Positions 12,076 to 23,595 of a stretch of 64,000 nt of DNA are shown piece after piece. This stretch comes from Drosophila miranda (taxonomy: Eukaryota > Arthropoda > Insecta > Diptera > Drosophilidae). Made by a program: the position numbers and the translations under genes. The notes under the pieces are model-generated. The model did not search any database. It saw nothing but the letters and a program-made list of their open reading frames with translations, and had not been told where the DNA came from. Position 1 is the first letter of the stretch, and the number at the start of each line of letters is the position of its first letter. The DNA lies in assembly GCF_003369915.1 (NCBI RefSeq), contig NC_046675.1, positions 18,228,001 to 18,292,000 of the forward strand, in the 5' to 3' direction.

Positions 12076-14490
12076 GTACGTAGAGATTCAGATCCAGATT
12101 CAGATCCAGAACGGAGCTAATCCGTTCAATTGATTTCAATTCGCCTATGTTTTTATTTTTGTTTTACTTCATGTTGGTTTGCCTCTGTGTGCCGTCTTAT
12201 GCAATGGCTTTGTTATGCATGCACCGCCGTGATTCGATTTGATTGCATTGTTCTTTTGTTCCCAACTAATTGCAGCGTTTAGGCCAAGCTAAAAGCTAGC
12301 TCTCTCTCTTACCTAACCCTGGCTTCCACTTGTCATTAATTGATTTACCCTTGAGGCGGTCCAACCCTCTGCCACGGTCCACCGTTTCCACAACGCTCTG
12401 TAGATGTCGTTTCGTTTCCCCATTTCCCTCCACTTTTCATGGATCTTATTGAATCTTAAGAGAAGAGACAATTCCGAGGCAAATGCTTTGAATATTCCAT
12501 CTTGGGCATTACCATATAAAGTGTTTCTGTGTACATTTTCCATCCTATCCTGCAACTTCTCATCAAATTAAATTCCTCGCGCGTGCCAAGTGGCCGAAGG
12601 GTCGAAGGGTCGAAGGGTCGAAGAGTCAGCCAGAAAAAGTTTCCTCTTGACCATGGCCATGGCGGCCTGCTGGCCTGCTGGCCTGGCCCTGGTGTCTAAA
12701 AGAGCGTCACAATTGGGAAAGGGGAAAGGGAAAGGGGAAAGCTGCTTTTGTAGCTTTAGCTTTTCCGCTGACTTGACTTTCCTGTTACCTGCCAAGGGGC
12801 TTCACAATTTGTTCAACATCCCATTACATTGGTGTTATTTTTCGCTCGAGCTAAGGAGTTGCAAAAGCTTCAAGTGGCTTCAAAATATTCGTTTGCCTAA
12901 TGCTTTTTTGTAGAGCCCATTGTAGAGCCCATTCGATTTGTATTCTCCCTCTCGATAAACCGGTCACAAATTCGAATAGTCGAATAGTTAAGAGCACAAA
13001 GTTGTCTACGAGGGAAACCAAGCGTCAATGCAATTTGATAGAAAACCATAATTCAAGCTACGCTCTGGAATATCACATTAGATTCCAGTACACAAAGTCC
13101 AACATTCAATCGAAGTGGCAGGCACCGATTCTCGGATTAGTGAAAAAAAATATCGCATTTCGGCAGTTGTTGTACTCCCAATACATGTGGCACTCGTGAG
13201 CTGAACGTGGTTTTTGTTTATTCAAATGGCCCGGAACAAATCGCTCCTAACCCAAACCGGACAGAACCCGGCAGCAGCAGCAGCAGCGGGACAAATTGGC
13301 AAGGAAACGCATTGCATAAAGTCTTGACCTTAAAACGAGTCTATATTGAATGTAAACAAGCTCGTTAGAGGTTTGCCAGCACTTGCAATGCCCCTGTTGC
13401 TGTCCATTGTCGTCAAATTGAGTGGTCCTCTAGACTTAGGACTGGGACTGGGTTCCAGGGGGCTCCGCTCCAGGGAGGACAGGTGCTGCCACTCTTTAAA
13501 ATGCCAGGTTTTGCTATTCACTAGGCACCCGGGCACTACAGTTTTCCAACTGCATAAAAGCCATAAAGCAACAAAGTCTAGCTCAAGCGGCAAAAAAGAT
13601 GCCACCAAAATGCTGACGCGAAACATTTAATTCTGTAGATTCTGTCGATTCTGTCAGATACATATTCGAAAGGGGAAGAGCTCCATCTACTGAACGACAG
13701 ACAGTAGCCAGTGGGTCGCTCGCGAACCTTTCCGAACTTGATTGGTATAATTTGGTTAATATCATCATACTACATTGTGCTAGGTCTAACGTTGGGTTGC
13801 AGTGCAGCTGCTGTTGTAACTTAGACATGTTTGCATGAGAGTTTATCGTGAAAGGAACTCAAAAGCTGCAGGTCAGTAATAGACTTTGGATAAATTATAC
13901 GTTTCCATCTCAGGTTTAGCTCAGGCTTACAGCTTTCCACTTTCAGCTTCATAGTGGAAAATCAAGTTGGATTTGAATTCAATTATTAGTATTGTCTCTC
14001 CGGATCTACGCCTGAACCACTGGAAACTTTTTCCTCCTCTGTGCACTTTGCACGCAGTGCACTTTTAATAAATTATTAATTATTATAGTCCCATTTTTCG
14101 TTAATAGACGCAAAAATCCCTACTAAATGTACATTTATACCTTTGTTCTTCTATAGAAATCGCCATAAATAAATGAAAGATTGTTCACATGTATTTTATT
14201 GTTTGTTTGTTGTTTTCCGCTAAATTACATCACTCACATCACAAGTAAAGGGCATGTGCAGGTCATCTTGTAACTGCGGTTTGTTAACAGTTTTTGCTTT
14301 TTCAGTTGCATTTCCTGTCTGTGGGCTTTAAATGGTTTTCAGTCCGGGCTGGGGAGGTCGGGACGCCAAAATGTCATAAAATCGGTGGAGCTTATATGTA
14401 AGCGCGTGCAAATCGCCTGTAAATCGCCTCTAATTTGACTTTGAATTTGAGTTTGTTGGCTGGCATTGGGGCTTGTCAGGGCGGGGGTTT

Positions 14491-15005
14491 TTATACCCGA
14501 TACTCAAAATGAGTATAGGGGTATATTAGATTTGTGGTGAAAATGGATGAGTGTAGCGTCCAGAAGGAAGCTTTTCCCCCTAAAGTATATATATTCTTGA
14601 TCAGCATCAATCGCCGAGTCGATAGAGCCATGTCTATCTGTCCGACTGTCCGTCCCTATGAGCGCCTAGTGCTCAGAGACTATAAGAGCTAGGGCAGCGA
14701 CATTTTGTATCCAGACTTCTCTGATATGTCACTGTTACAAGTGTATGATGAGGATGAAAATCTGTGGCATCCACAATTTTGAATGACCATATCTACCAGA
14801 TTGCCGAATCTGGATCAGATCGGATCATTATTGAAACCAAAAGGAGTAAACCAGTTTACAGTGTCTCTTTCGCACGTACTCTTTGTGGTGTTTGGCGGAG
14901 GAGAGCCATCAGGTATAAATGTAGAGTTGCGGTCGCAGCAGCAACTCCCAACGCTACCCCTCGTTTCTGTTCTGTTCTGTTTTGTTTCGGAGAGGCCGAG
15001 TACTG
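14491..15005 (+). repeat. Interspersed repeat, fullest copy (TATACCCGATACTC family)
   Basis: Begins TTATACCCGATACTCAAAAT and runs through GTAGCGTCCAGAAGGAAGC, TATATTCTTGATCAGCATC, AGCCATGTCTATCTGTCC, GATATGTCACTGTTACAAG, a GATCAGATCGGATCATTATT block and GTATAAATGTAGAGTTGCGG to about 15005. The last block holds a TATA box, as a promoter-bearing LTR or long terminal repeat would. I associate this consensus with obscura-group genomes from memory. No open frame of interest. The class (solo LTR, terminal inverted repeat or Helitron-like) is unresolved. Confidence 0.7.
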
Positions 15006-16658
15006 TTGATTTAATATGAATGTTTAACAGTAAAAGTATTGTAATAATAAAAAATGTCGCAAACACGTAAAACGAGGAAAAAGACAAAGGCGTCGAGTGA
15101 AACGCGATGCGAACGTGACGTTCAATTGGATTCCTGCGAGCGTTTCTGCATTATTTATGTGTAGTGCTTGTTTTCGTAAACAAAAATAATAAAATAATAA
15201 AAGGGAAAAAAGAAATATGTATACTGCCAGGCACTACTGGCGCACACTTTGGTTGTCAAGCGTGCCACAGAAATCTAAATAGATATATAATATATGTATG
15301 TACATATATAGGGTACATAATACCATGTGTATGTACAGATGTGTCTTTTGGTCAATTTTGGCCCGCACATGACGTCACGATCACGATCACTCGGCGAGTG
15401 GCTGATCAACGCGACGCTTCTATGAAGGAATCGATTCTGTTCCTCGTATCCCCAAAAGAGCAGAAGTAAAATTGAAATCAATTTAGGATGATAACTATTT
15501 CGTTCGTTTGCTTAAATTTGTGCCTTAAAATTGCTGATAAATGACAATTAGTTGTATGTATCTTCGGGATACATACATATACGAAACGCATCTGACAGAC
15601 AGCTGCATGCCCCGAGAGTGGGATGGCATTGGACTTTTAACTTGCTGGCAGCCGCTGCAATCATTTTTGGCAGCTTTTCAATGAACCCAAAATGGGGCAA
15701 GGGGGCAGCATGAGGGGGCACCGCTGCACCGCTCTCTGAATGAACAGCAGAGAGAAGATCCGACCATCACGCCGGCAGCAGCTGATGCATCCACTTGCAG
15801 CACGATTACACTGGGCCTACAGGCAATATAGGGGAGGCACAAGGGAGGCCCCCAAGAACGGTGGCAGAGCAGAGCAGAGCAGACGCGATGTCTGCGCCAT
15901 GAGCAGTGAACATGATCACTGAGTCACGGAAGATGCTGACGAACCCATTCTTAAGAAATTCAAATTCGAGTACAAGTAATCGCCCAAGAGTGCGTCCTGC
16001 CCTTAATCAGATATGTATCCATATAGAGCAGCAGTATGCACGCTTTCTGAATCTGGGAGCAGTCCCTCAAAAAACAACCCATTCGGCGAGACCCGAGTCG
16101 AACAACAACGTCCCTGTCATCCACACGACATATAGCCTCGGTCCCAGTCTCGAGTCCAGCATTAATGTTCGCCTTGTCATGCACACGACATGTATTGTGT
16201 TTTTCCCTTCGCGGGCATTCTCCTTTGCACTCTCTGTTTGTGCCTCTGGCTGGCGTCGGTTGTCACAGAATAGATCTCTGATCACTGGGATCAGTTGAGA
16301 GCAAGGACGTGCCCAACATTGACATTGGACATTACTGAGGCAGTATATTCCAATAGATTCTAAGCGCAATTTGCATACGTCTTTAGTTTATTAGAAACTG
16401 AAATGGACTAATGGATTATTAATTTCACGTTATGACAGGAAACCACTTATGGTCTGGCATGGGTTCATGGCATTCGGTTAACTTTTGTTCGATTAAACAT
16501 GGTCATAGTGGGTTCTAGTCGGAGGGATAGTGGAGGAGAGAGTGGAGGCAAGTGGGGCAACCACCCAGTCATCCATTAAACTGTGAGGGGAATTGAGGAG
16601 ACATAGACTTTCTTCTTGTATTGAGGGCACGTGGAAACTGGTCCCATCCTAATCCTAA

Positions 16659-16687
16659 CCCCAATCCCAATCCCAATCCCAATCCCA
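16659..16687 (+). repeat. AATCCC hexamer tandem repeat in intron
   Basis: About five tandem copies of AATCCC, with degenerate CCTAAT units before it, ending about 50 bases before the plx acceptor at 16736. It is pyrimidine-rich on the sense strand. Confidence 0.8.
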
Positions 16688-16736
16688 GATAGCTATCAAT
16701 TGAGTGACTCACGAGTTCTGGCCGTTCCGTTTGCAG

Positions 16737-19700
16737 ATGGCCGAGCTGATGCACCAGATGCGGGATCCGGCCCACACTCTTGGCGGCTCGGTGGGCAGCA
16801 TTCCGCAGACGTTGATTGGAGGCGCCGGCGGAGGAGCAGGAGGACACAGCTCCTCAAATGGGTCCCTGACCGGGATTCACGCCACACCTGCGACGAACCT
16901 GAAGATGAGCGAGGCCATGCGGCAAGCCCAGCACGATGCGAGTCCCAATCCGATCAGCTCCAAGATGAAGGCCTCCAAGTCGTACACGCACGGCCTGAGC
17001 AGCTCCTCCGGCACGGTGAACATTCCCACATCCACCTCGGCGCAGAGCAACCTCTCCCTGCTTGCGGACATCTCGCCAAACCATACGCACTTCTTCGAGG
17101 TGATGTACGTGGGCAAGATTCGAGTGTCCCAGAAGCGGGTGCCAAATTCCTTCATCGACGACGCCCTACCCAAGTTCAAGGCGTACGACGCGCAGCGTCT
17201 GCGGCTCCTGCAGAACCGCAAGATGTCCCTCAGCAGCGAGGGGGGTGTGGGCATCGAGGCCAAGACCGTCTCAAGTAGTCTCAAGAGCCACGACCTCAAG
17301 GAGGAGGATGAGGAGCAGGAGCAGCAGCAGCAGCATCAGCATCAGCAGCCAGAGGAGGAGCCCCCGGGAAGGCCCCTAGTGCAGCTGCAGCTGACAGGCG
17401 CTGAGGAGGGGGCCGCGCCGCGTCCCCTCGAGGAGAACAAGGAGAACAAGTCGCCCGAGAAGCGCCCTTTGCTGCGCGGCCAGAGCCAGATTGAACTAGG
17501 CCACAAGGAACAGTAAGTAGCCAGCCCCTCAAGTACTTTTCCCCTGACATTTCGCCCAAAACTTCTTTGTCATGCCAAACCTCACCTCCAAGGCAAACCG
17601 AGGATAGCCAGCCGGAAACGCCCAATGTCATTGTTAATAAGCAGCCCACGCCGCCCAGGGACCAGGGCGCGGCATCAGCCAGTGCTTCTGCTTCGGCAGC
17701 TGCCCCAGTTGGCCCCAGTCAGCTGCATCCCAATTATGCGCTGGAGAAGTAAGTGGCCACCCAGTAGTCCAGCAATCCCGCCGCATGATTTGCATACTTT
17801 GATTCGCTTTTTCGTTTACCAATTATTCAGTGACCTTCCATACGCATTGCGGTAACAATTCAAGTAATAAATGCTCAAAGAAACTACGACTATGTAGCTA
17901 GACTATGTTACTATGTACATATATATCCAATATTTACATGCGTACTATATACTATATACGGCTATATACTAAAGACGCCAAAGCGAAAAGAAATACATGT
18001 CGCGTGCATGACGAAGTCACTCTTGTTGCTTGTTTCGCGCCCAAATTATTGTCGAAATATGGTTGAATAAATCTGTTTGAATATTGAATATATGTACAGT
18101 TCGCATGAGGTTCATCACTCTAGTGAAGGTATGAAGGCCACCGAATATATATGTAGATGTAGACCTAGATTTCTTGGTTCCTTTCTTCTTTTTCGTTTAT
18201 TTCGCCTGCCTAGCAGCACCCATTGCCTCTATTTAATCGCATGACGCCACAGAATGCACATGCACCCCTCCCCAGTTAGAGGCTAGAGGCTAGTGGCCCT
18301 TAGTGTGCATCTCGTTGACAAAATTAATCCATCCATTGCAGCATACCAAAGCAGAGGGATCGCTCCGCCTCGCAGGGCTGCATCCCGCCGTATGTGGAGC
18401 AGAACCGCACGATGGTGTTCCTGGTGGGACGCTGCGATCTGCGGCTGATCTCGCCGGACCGCAAGCAGGTGCTGCTCTACAAGGACTTCAAGGACGTGGC
18501 CAGCTGTGTGCACGGCCAAAAGTCGCTGGACCACTTCGGCATCATTTGCCGCGAGCTGAATAACGAGGGCTACATCGGGTACGTGTTCAAGTGTCAGTCG
18601 GAGCACGTGTGCGACGACATTGTGGCAGCCATCGCCCAGGCCTTCGACACCTGTGCGGAGCAGAAGAAAAAGCAGGAGACGCAGATCTTCAGCTGCGAGC
18701 ATTGCCCCATGTTGTGGTACCACAAGCTCTGCACGGACGTGGAGGGGCTGTCCGAGAAGAAGACACAGGCCCTGATCCTGCGTCGAATCGAGACCCTGAG
18801 CGACGATGAGCAGGAGATCGTGTGGGCCAAGTTTTGTGGCTCCGAGAAGACCAATTCCCCGGTGGCCGAGCAGAACCAGTTCCTCATGATGCTTTTGCGT
18901 GCCCACTGCGAGTCCAGACAGCAGCGGCATGTACACGACACCGCGGAGAACCGCTCAGAGTTCCTCAACCAGTATCTCGGCGGCAGCACCATCTTCATGA
19001 AGGCCAAGCGCTCCCTGACCAACTCATTCGATAATCTCTTGAAGCGCAAGCCCTCCAAGGACGACATTGCCGTGCCGCCCCACAACCTGCGCGACATAAG
19101 GGAGGGCTCAGCTGAACCCCTAGGCACCGAGTCGCCTCCGGAGGGCTTCCGATCTCGCTCGAACACCGTGGGAGCGAGTCCCAGCAACAAGCCCACCGCC
19201 GATCAGCTCAAGAGCCCCATGATGGACATGTGAGTAGAGTCATTCGAAACTTTCACTGATTGTCCCACTGATGGCAGCCTTTCTGATCCGCGCGCAGATT
19301 CATCAAGGTGGGCAACAGCCCCAAGGAGGCAGAGACACATCAGGGCTCCTGGCGGCAGGCCATCCTCAACAGCGTAGTCACCCCCTCCAAGGGGCTAGAC
19401 AGCGAGGTGCCCACTGAATTCCTGTCGCCCATGCGCAAGCGTAAGTTTTTTTACATTTTCTTTCATTCAATTGTCGTTTGATAATGATGGCATTGTCCGA
19501 TTGCAGCTGCGAAGAGGGGAAAGCGCGATGCGGCCGAGCTGCGGGAGCTGTGGCGCACGGCCATTCGGCAGACAATCATGCTTAACCGCATGGAAACGGA
19601 AAATGCCATGCTGCAGCTGCGCCAGAACGAGAACGAGCTGAAGCGCATCAAGCTGGACTATGAGGAGATAGTGCCGTGCGACAAGCAGCTGATCGAGCGC

Positions 19701-21817
19701 TGGGAGCAGATCATCGAGCGCAACTCCACGCAGATCGGCAACAAAAAGGACCCCAAGGTGCTGGGCCATGCCATCCGAACCGGAGTTCCTCGGTCGAAGC
19801 GCGGTGATGTGTGGACCTTCCTAGCAGATCAGCATTCCATGAACACGGCGCCGGTGGACACCAAGCGATTCCCCAACTTCAACACGCCATATCACACGCT
19901 GTTGAAGCAGCTCACGGAGCATCAACACGCTATTTTCATAGACCTGGGCAGGACGTTTCCCAACCATCAGTTCTACAAGGATCCCCTGGGCCTGGGACAG
20001 CTCTCGCTGTTCAATCTGCTGAAGGCCTATTCCATACTCGACCCAGAGCTGGGCTACTGCCAGGGTCTCGGCTTCATCTGTGGCGTTCTGCTGTTGCACG
20101 TAGGCTTGGCTTGGCAGAAGCTCCTGGCTTCCTGTGTCCTAATATAACTTATGTTTTGCAGTGCGACGAGGCCAGCGCCTTCCAGCTGTTGAAGCACTTG
20201 ATGTTCCGCCGCAACATGCGCACCAAATACCTGCCAGACATGAAGAAGTTCCAGCTGCAACTATACCAGCTCTCGCGCCTGGTCAAGGACCACCTGCCGG
20301 ATCTGTATGTGTGGCTGGATCAGAACGATGTGTCGCCCACTCTGTACGCAGCTCCCTGGATCCTCACTGTGTTCAGCTCCCAGTTCCCCCTGGGCTTCGT
20401 GGCCCGCGTCTTCGATCTGATTTTCCTCGAGTCCTCCGACGTGATCTTCAAGTTTTCCATTGCACTGCTCTCCGTGCACAAACAGCAGCTGCTCGCCAAG
20501 GATAACTTCGAGGAAATCATGGACTACCTGAAGACGGTGGTGCCCAAAATCGAGCCCAACTGCATGGAGAAGATCATGAAGCTGGTCTTCTCCATGGACA
20601 TTGGCAAGCAGCTGGCCGAGTACAACGTAGAGTACAACGTGCTCCAAGAGGAGATCACAACCACCAATCATCACCTGGAGATGTTGAACAGAGAAAAGAC
20701 GCAGAATCAGCATCTGGAGCAGCAGCTGCAGGTTCGTTCTCTATCGATGTCTTTACTTTCCTTCGGTACTTACTTCCTCCTTCCGCAGTTCGCTCAATCC
20801 TCGATTGCTCAGCTGGAAACCACGCGCTCTTCCCAGCAATCCCAGATAACTTCGCTGCAGTCGCAAGTGCAGTCGCTGGAGCTGACCATACAGACGCTGG
20901 GCCGGTATGTGGGCCAGTTGGTGGAGCACAATCCCGACCTGGAGCTGCCCAACGAGGTGAGACGCATGCTCCAGCAGCTGGACGACCTAGAACGACAGCG
21001 CCGCCGGCCGGTCTTTGCCGACCGAAAGATCGGCAAATCCATCTCAGTGAACAGTCACTTGGGGTTTCCCCTCAAGGTGCTCGAAGAGCTGACCGAAAGA
21101 GACGAACATGGTTCGCCACAAAAACAGAAGAAGGAGAAGACACCTTTTTTTGAGCAGCTGCGTCAGCAGCAGCAGTACCGCATGAATGGTCAATCTAGCA
21201 ATGTCCCGGCCAATGAGCCGGTGGTCTCCGCTGTCGCGCCTACACCACCCGCGCGGCCCAATCGCCTGCTCGACAATGCCAGTGCACGGACCGTCATTCA
21301 AACAAAGCTGGACGAACTAAAGCTGCCCGAGCACGTGGATAAGTTCGTCGCCAATATCAAGAGTCCACTGGAGGTGGACTCTGGCGTGGGCACGCCCCTC
21401 AGCCCGCCCAGTACTGCGAGTAACAGCAGCGGGGGGAGTATTTTCAGTCGCATGGGCTACAAGACCACGCCTCCAGCGCTGTCTCCGTTAGCGACACGTC
21501 AGACGTACGGCAGCAGCGCCGTTGCCATCACCACCGCACCGGCGCCGGGGCCGATGGAGCAGGTGCCACCCGCAATGACTATTGCGGCTATGCCACAGGA
21601 GGAGGAACAGGCCATGCACCCGCTCAGCATGGTGGGCGGCGATGTGAATGTGCGCTTCAAGGGCACCACCCAGCTCAAGTCGATACGTCCTGTGCACCAC
21701 ATGAGAGCGATTCCTCTTGGTGGTGTCCAGCACCAGTCCAGCACAGAGTCGTCTGTGGGTGTGGCGCCTGTTCCGGTGGAGCTGGCACCTCCTGCAGCGA
21801 CTACCGGCCGCAGCTAA
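16737..21817 (+). CDS. plx: pollux main coding block: PTB2 and TBC Rab-GAP domain
   Basis: Exons 16737-17512, 17593-17748, 18342-19229, 19298-19440, 19507-20099, 20162-20731 and 20789-21817, all joining in frame. It is the Drosophila TBC1D1/TBC1D4 homolog, a GTPase-activating protein for Rabs. A second PTB/PID starts around HFFEVMYVGKI (about 17088) and continues in the third exon through DHFGIICREL. A Ser-rich linker follows with RSRSNTVGASPS and ends MVTPSK-like. The TBC domain begins near RTGVPRSKRGDVW. The arginine finger is in IFIDLGR (Arg codon 19950-19952) and the glutamine finger in GYCQG (Gln codon 20061-20063), so it should be active. A coiled coil follows (about 20590-20960), then a disordered tail. 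The hexanucleotide-phase joins were checked at every intron. The 57-base intron 20732-20788 has no stop and is a multiple of three. Confidence 0.93.
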
Positions 21818-22237
21818 CGGTTTTGATTCATCAGCAAGCTGCTTCGCGGGTTCTATCCCGAGCCGACCCCCTGAGCAGAATCCAGGACCTGGACACGGAC
21901 GGACAGCTTACCCATGCTACTCATGAACTTCTGTTGCGGCTTAGATATAAAGTCAACCTATAACTACTTCGTTTTCAAATTGTGTCAATGCGCGCACAAA
22001 ATGTTGCCATATATATTGCTCCGCAAGTCACGCAATCGTTATAAACTGATCCCCACTCCCCAGAATAATATATACCCCACACTCCTACATGTATAGTATG
22101 TAGTATGCTTATACGAAGGAATTGGACAAATGCTTTTTCAAGGTTTTATAGATTTGGCTACCTTTTTGAAATCGATGCTTGACAGACGAAATATGACAGA
22201 TGTATAACCTCACGCCGCATCCACAGTCACAGCGAAA

Positions 22238-22268
22238 AATAAACCAAATCACACGGGGCATTAATAAA
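22238..22268 (+). terminator. plx poly(A) signals
   Basis: Two AATAAA hexamers, at 22238-22243 and 22263-22268, about 420-450 bases past the plx stop codon. Confidence 0.55.
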
Positions 22269-23341
22269 AGAGTCTGTAGCTTGTTTAGTTTAGTTTTTCT
22301 TTCACTATTACCTTAATGTTTAACGAATTTACTTAGTAGCTACTTGTTGTTACTCGATTTTCGTTGCTTTAGTTACATTTAGTATAGTACATTAGTTCTT
22401 AACATTATCCTAAGTTGTAACTATATTTCTATTGTACATTTCTCCCCAGGGTTTTTATTTGCAATTTAAACTTAAATGAGAAACTAATGTATAAAACGAC
22501 ACTTGTATTCCGGCGGGATTCGCTTGTAAATACGAGTAGGATACAATTTTCTGAAATCTCTTCTCTTACGATTATGGTACTTGGATTGTATTGATTTAAT
22601 TACAAACATACTATATGCAATAACTATAAAATGTGGAAAATATATTAAAAAAAACATCAAAACAAACAAATTGCTTCTGTGTCAGGTACTTAACTTATGT
22701 ATCTATTGCTTAGCCGGGATGCTTTTCATCGGGCGCCCGGAGTTTGTTTAGCTGATTTGGGTTAGAATATGAGTAAAATCAACAGCAATTATATGAAAAC
22801 AGTAATAAAGTCAACAAAAATTATTTAATCGATACCAGATTGAGTTTTTCAATTAAATATTCGCGACATGGGGGGATCATTGGTCCGTAAAACAGAAGCA
22901 TTCATTATGCTTATTTTAAGTAGCCTAAATAGTCTGGCATGATAATTTATTCGGGATCATAAACCATTAAATTAAGGATGGCAATCAGGAGTATTTAATT
23001 GGGCTTTACATTTTTATTTTATCAATATCTTAATGGATAAAGTCTAAACAATTTGCATTATTTTATTGGTAGGTATATCACATACATTTATTGACAAATA
23101 AATCTCCTAAGTCAGGCCATTTCAGCATTCTAACTAACTAGCAAGCAAGTGGGTCAGATCTAATGAAAACATCACAGTTTTTAGTCAAACTAAAATTCAA
23201 GAATTTCGTTTTTTATTAAGGATGGCTGAAAATTTTTTAAATTAACGTAGCACTCGATGAAACTAGGCTAAGGGAAGAATACGCGTATTTAAAAAAATAT
23301 CAACATTACGATAAAACTGTTTTGAAAAAGCAAATTCAGCA

Positions 23342-23377
23342 GCACTCTGATGAGCATCGCGAATCTCATCAGAGTGC
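23342..23377 (-). other. Perfect 13-bp hairpin in the cas 3' region
   Basis: GCACTCTGATGAG at 23342-23354, a ten-base spacer, and its exact reverse complement at 23365-23377. On the cas transcript it would form a 13-bp stem about 220 bases after the stop codon, inside the likely 3' UTR. Confidence 0.75.
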
Positions 23378-23595
23378 AGCGGAGTTCGCTTTTGTGGACT
23401 AAAGGAACGTAAAGTCCGTTGTGGTCCTGCCTCAGTGCTCGCTGACCCCGAAATCGTCAGAGGAAGAGGAGGAGGGACCTGCTTAAAGCGCGCGCCTGGC
23501 TGCTGTCCATCGAATCGTCAACGTCAGTGGGTCAAACTATCACACATACATATATACAAAAACTACCCCAAGAAATTCTGGGCAGGATCACGGGC

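Larger units (their letters stand above)
12076..16736. other. plx intron, non-coding, repeat-bearing
   Basis: No exon recognised. It holds a short CGAAGGGT tandem near 12598-12625, a CAG run near 13273, the fullest interspersed-repeat copy (14491-15005) and the AATCCC hexamer run at 16659-16687 just before the acceptor at 16736. Confidence 0.5.
21818..23595. other. Convergent 3' flanks of plx and cas
   Basis: Mostly AT-rich sequence holding the 3' UTRs of both genes. plx signals end by about 22268. On the minus strand cas has candidate AATAAA sites, for example at 23087-23092, which would give a 3' UTR of about 500 bases. The part nearest cas (23380-23595) is GC-richer and includes a perfect hairpin at 23342-23377. 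Confidence 0.55.
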
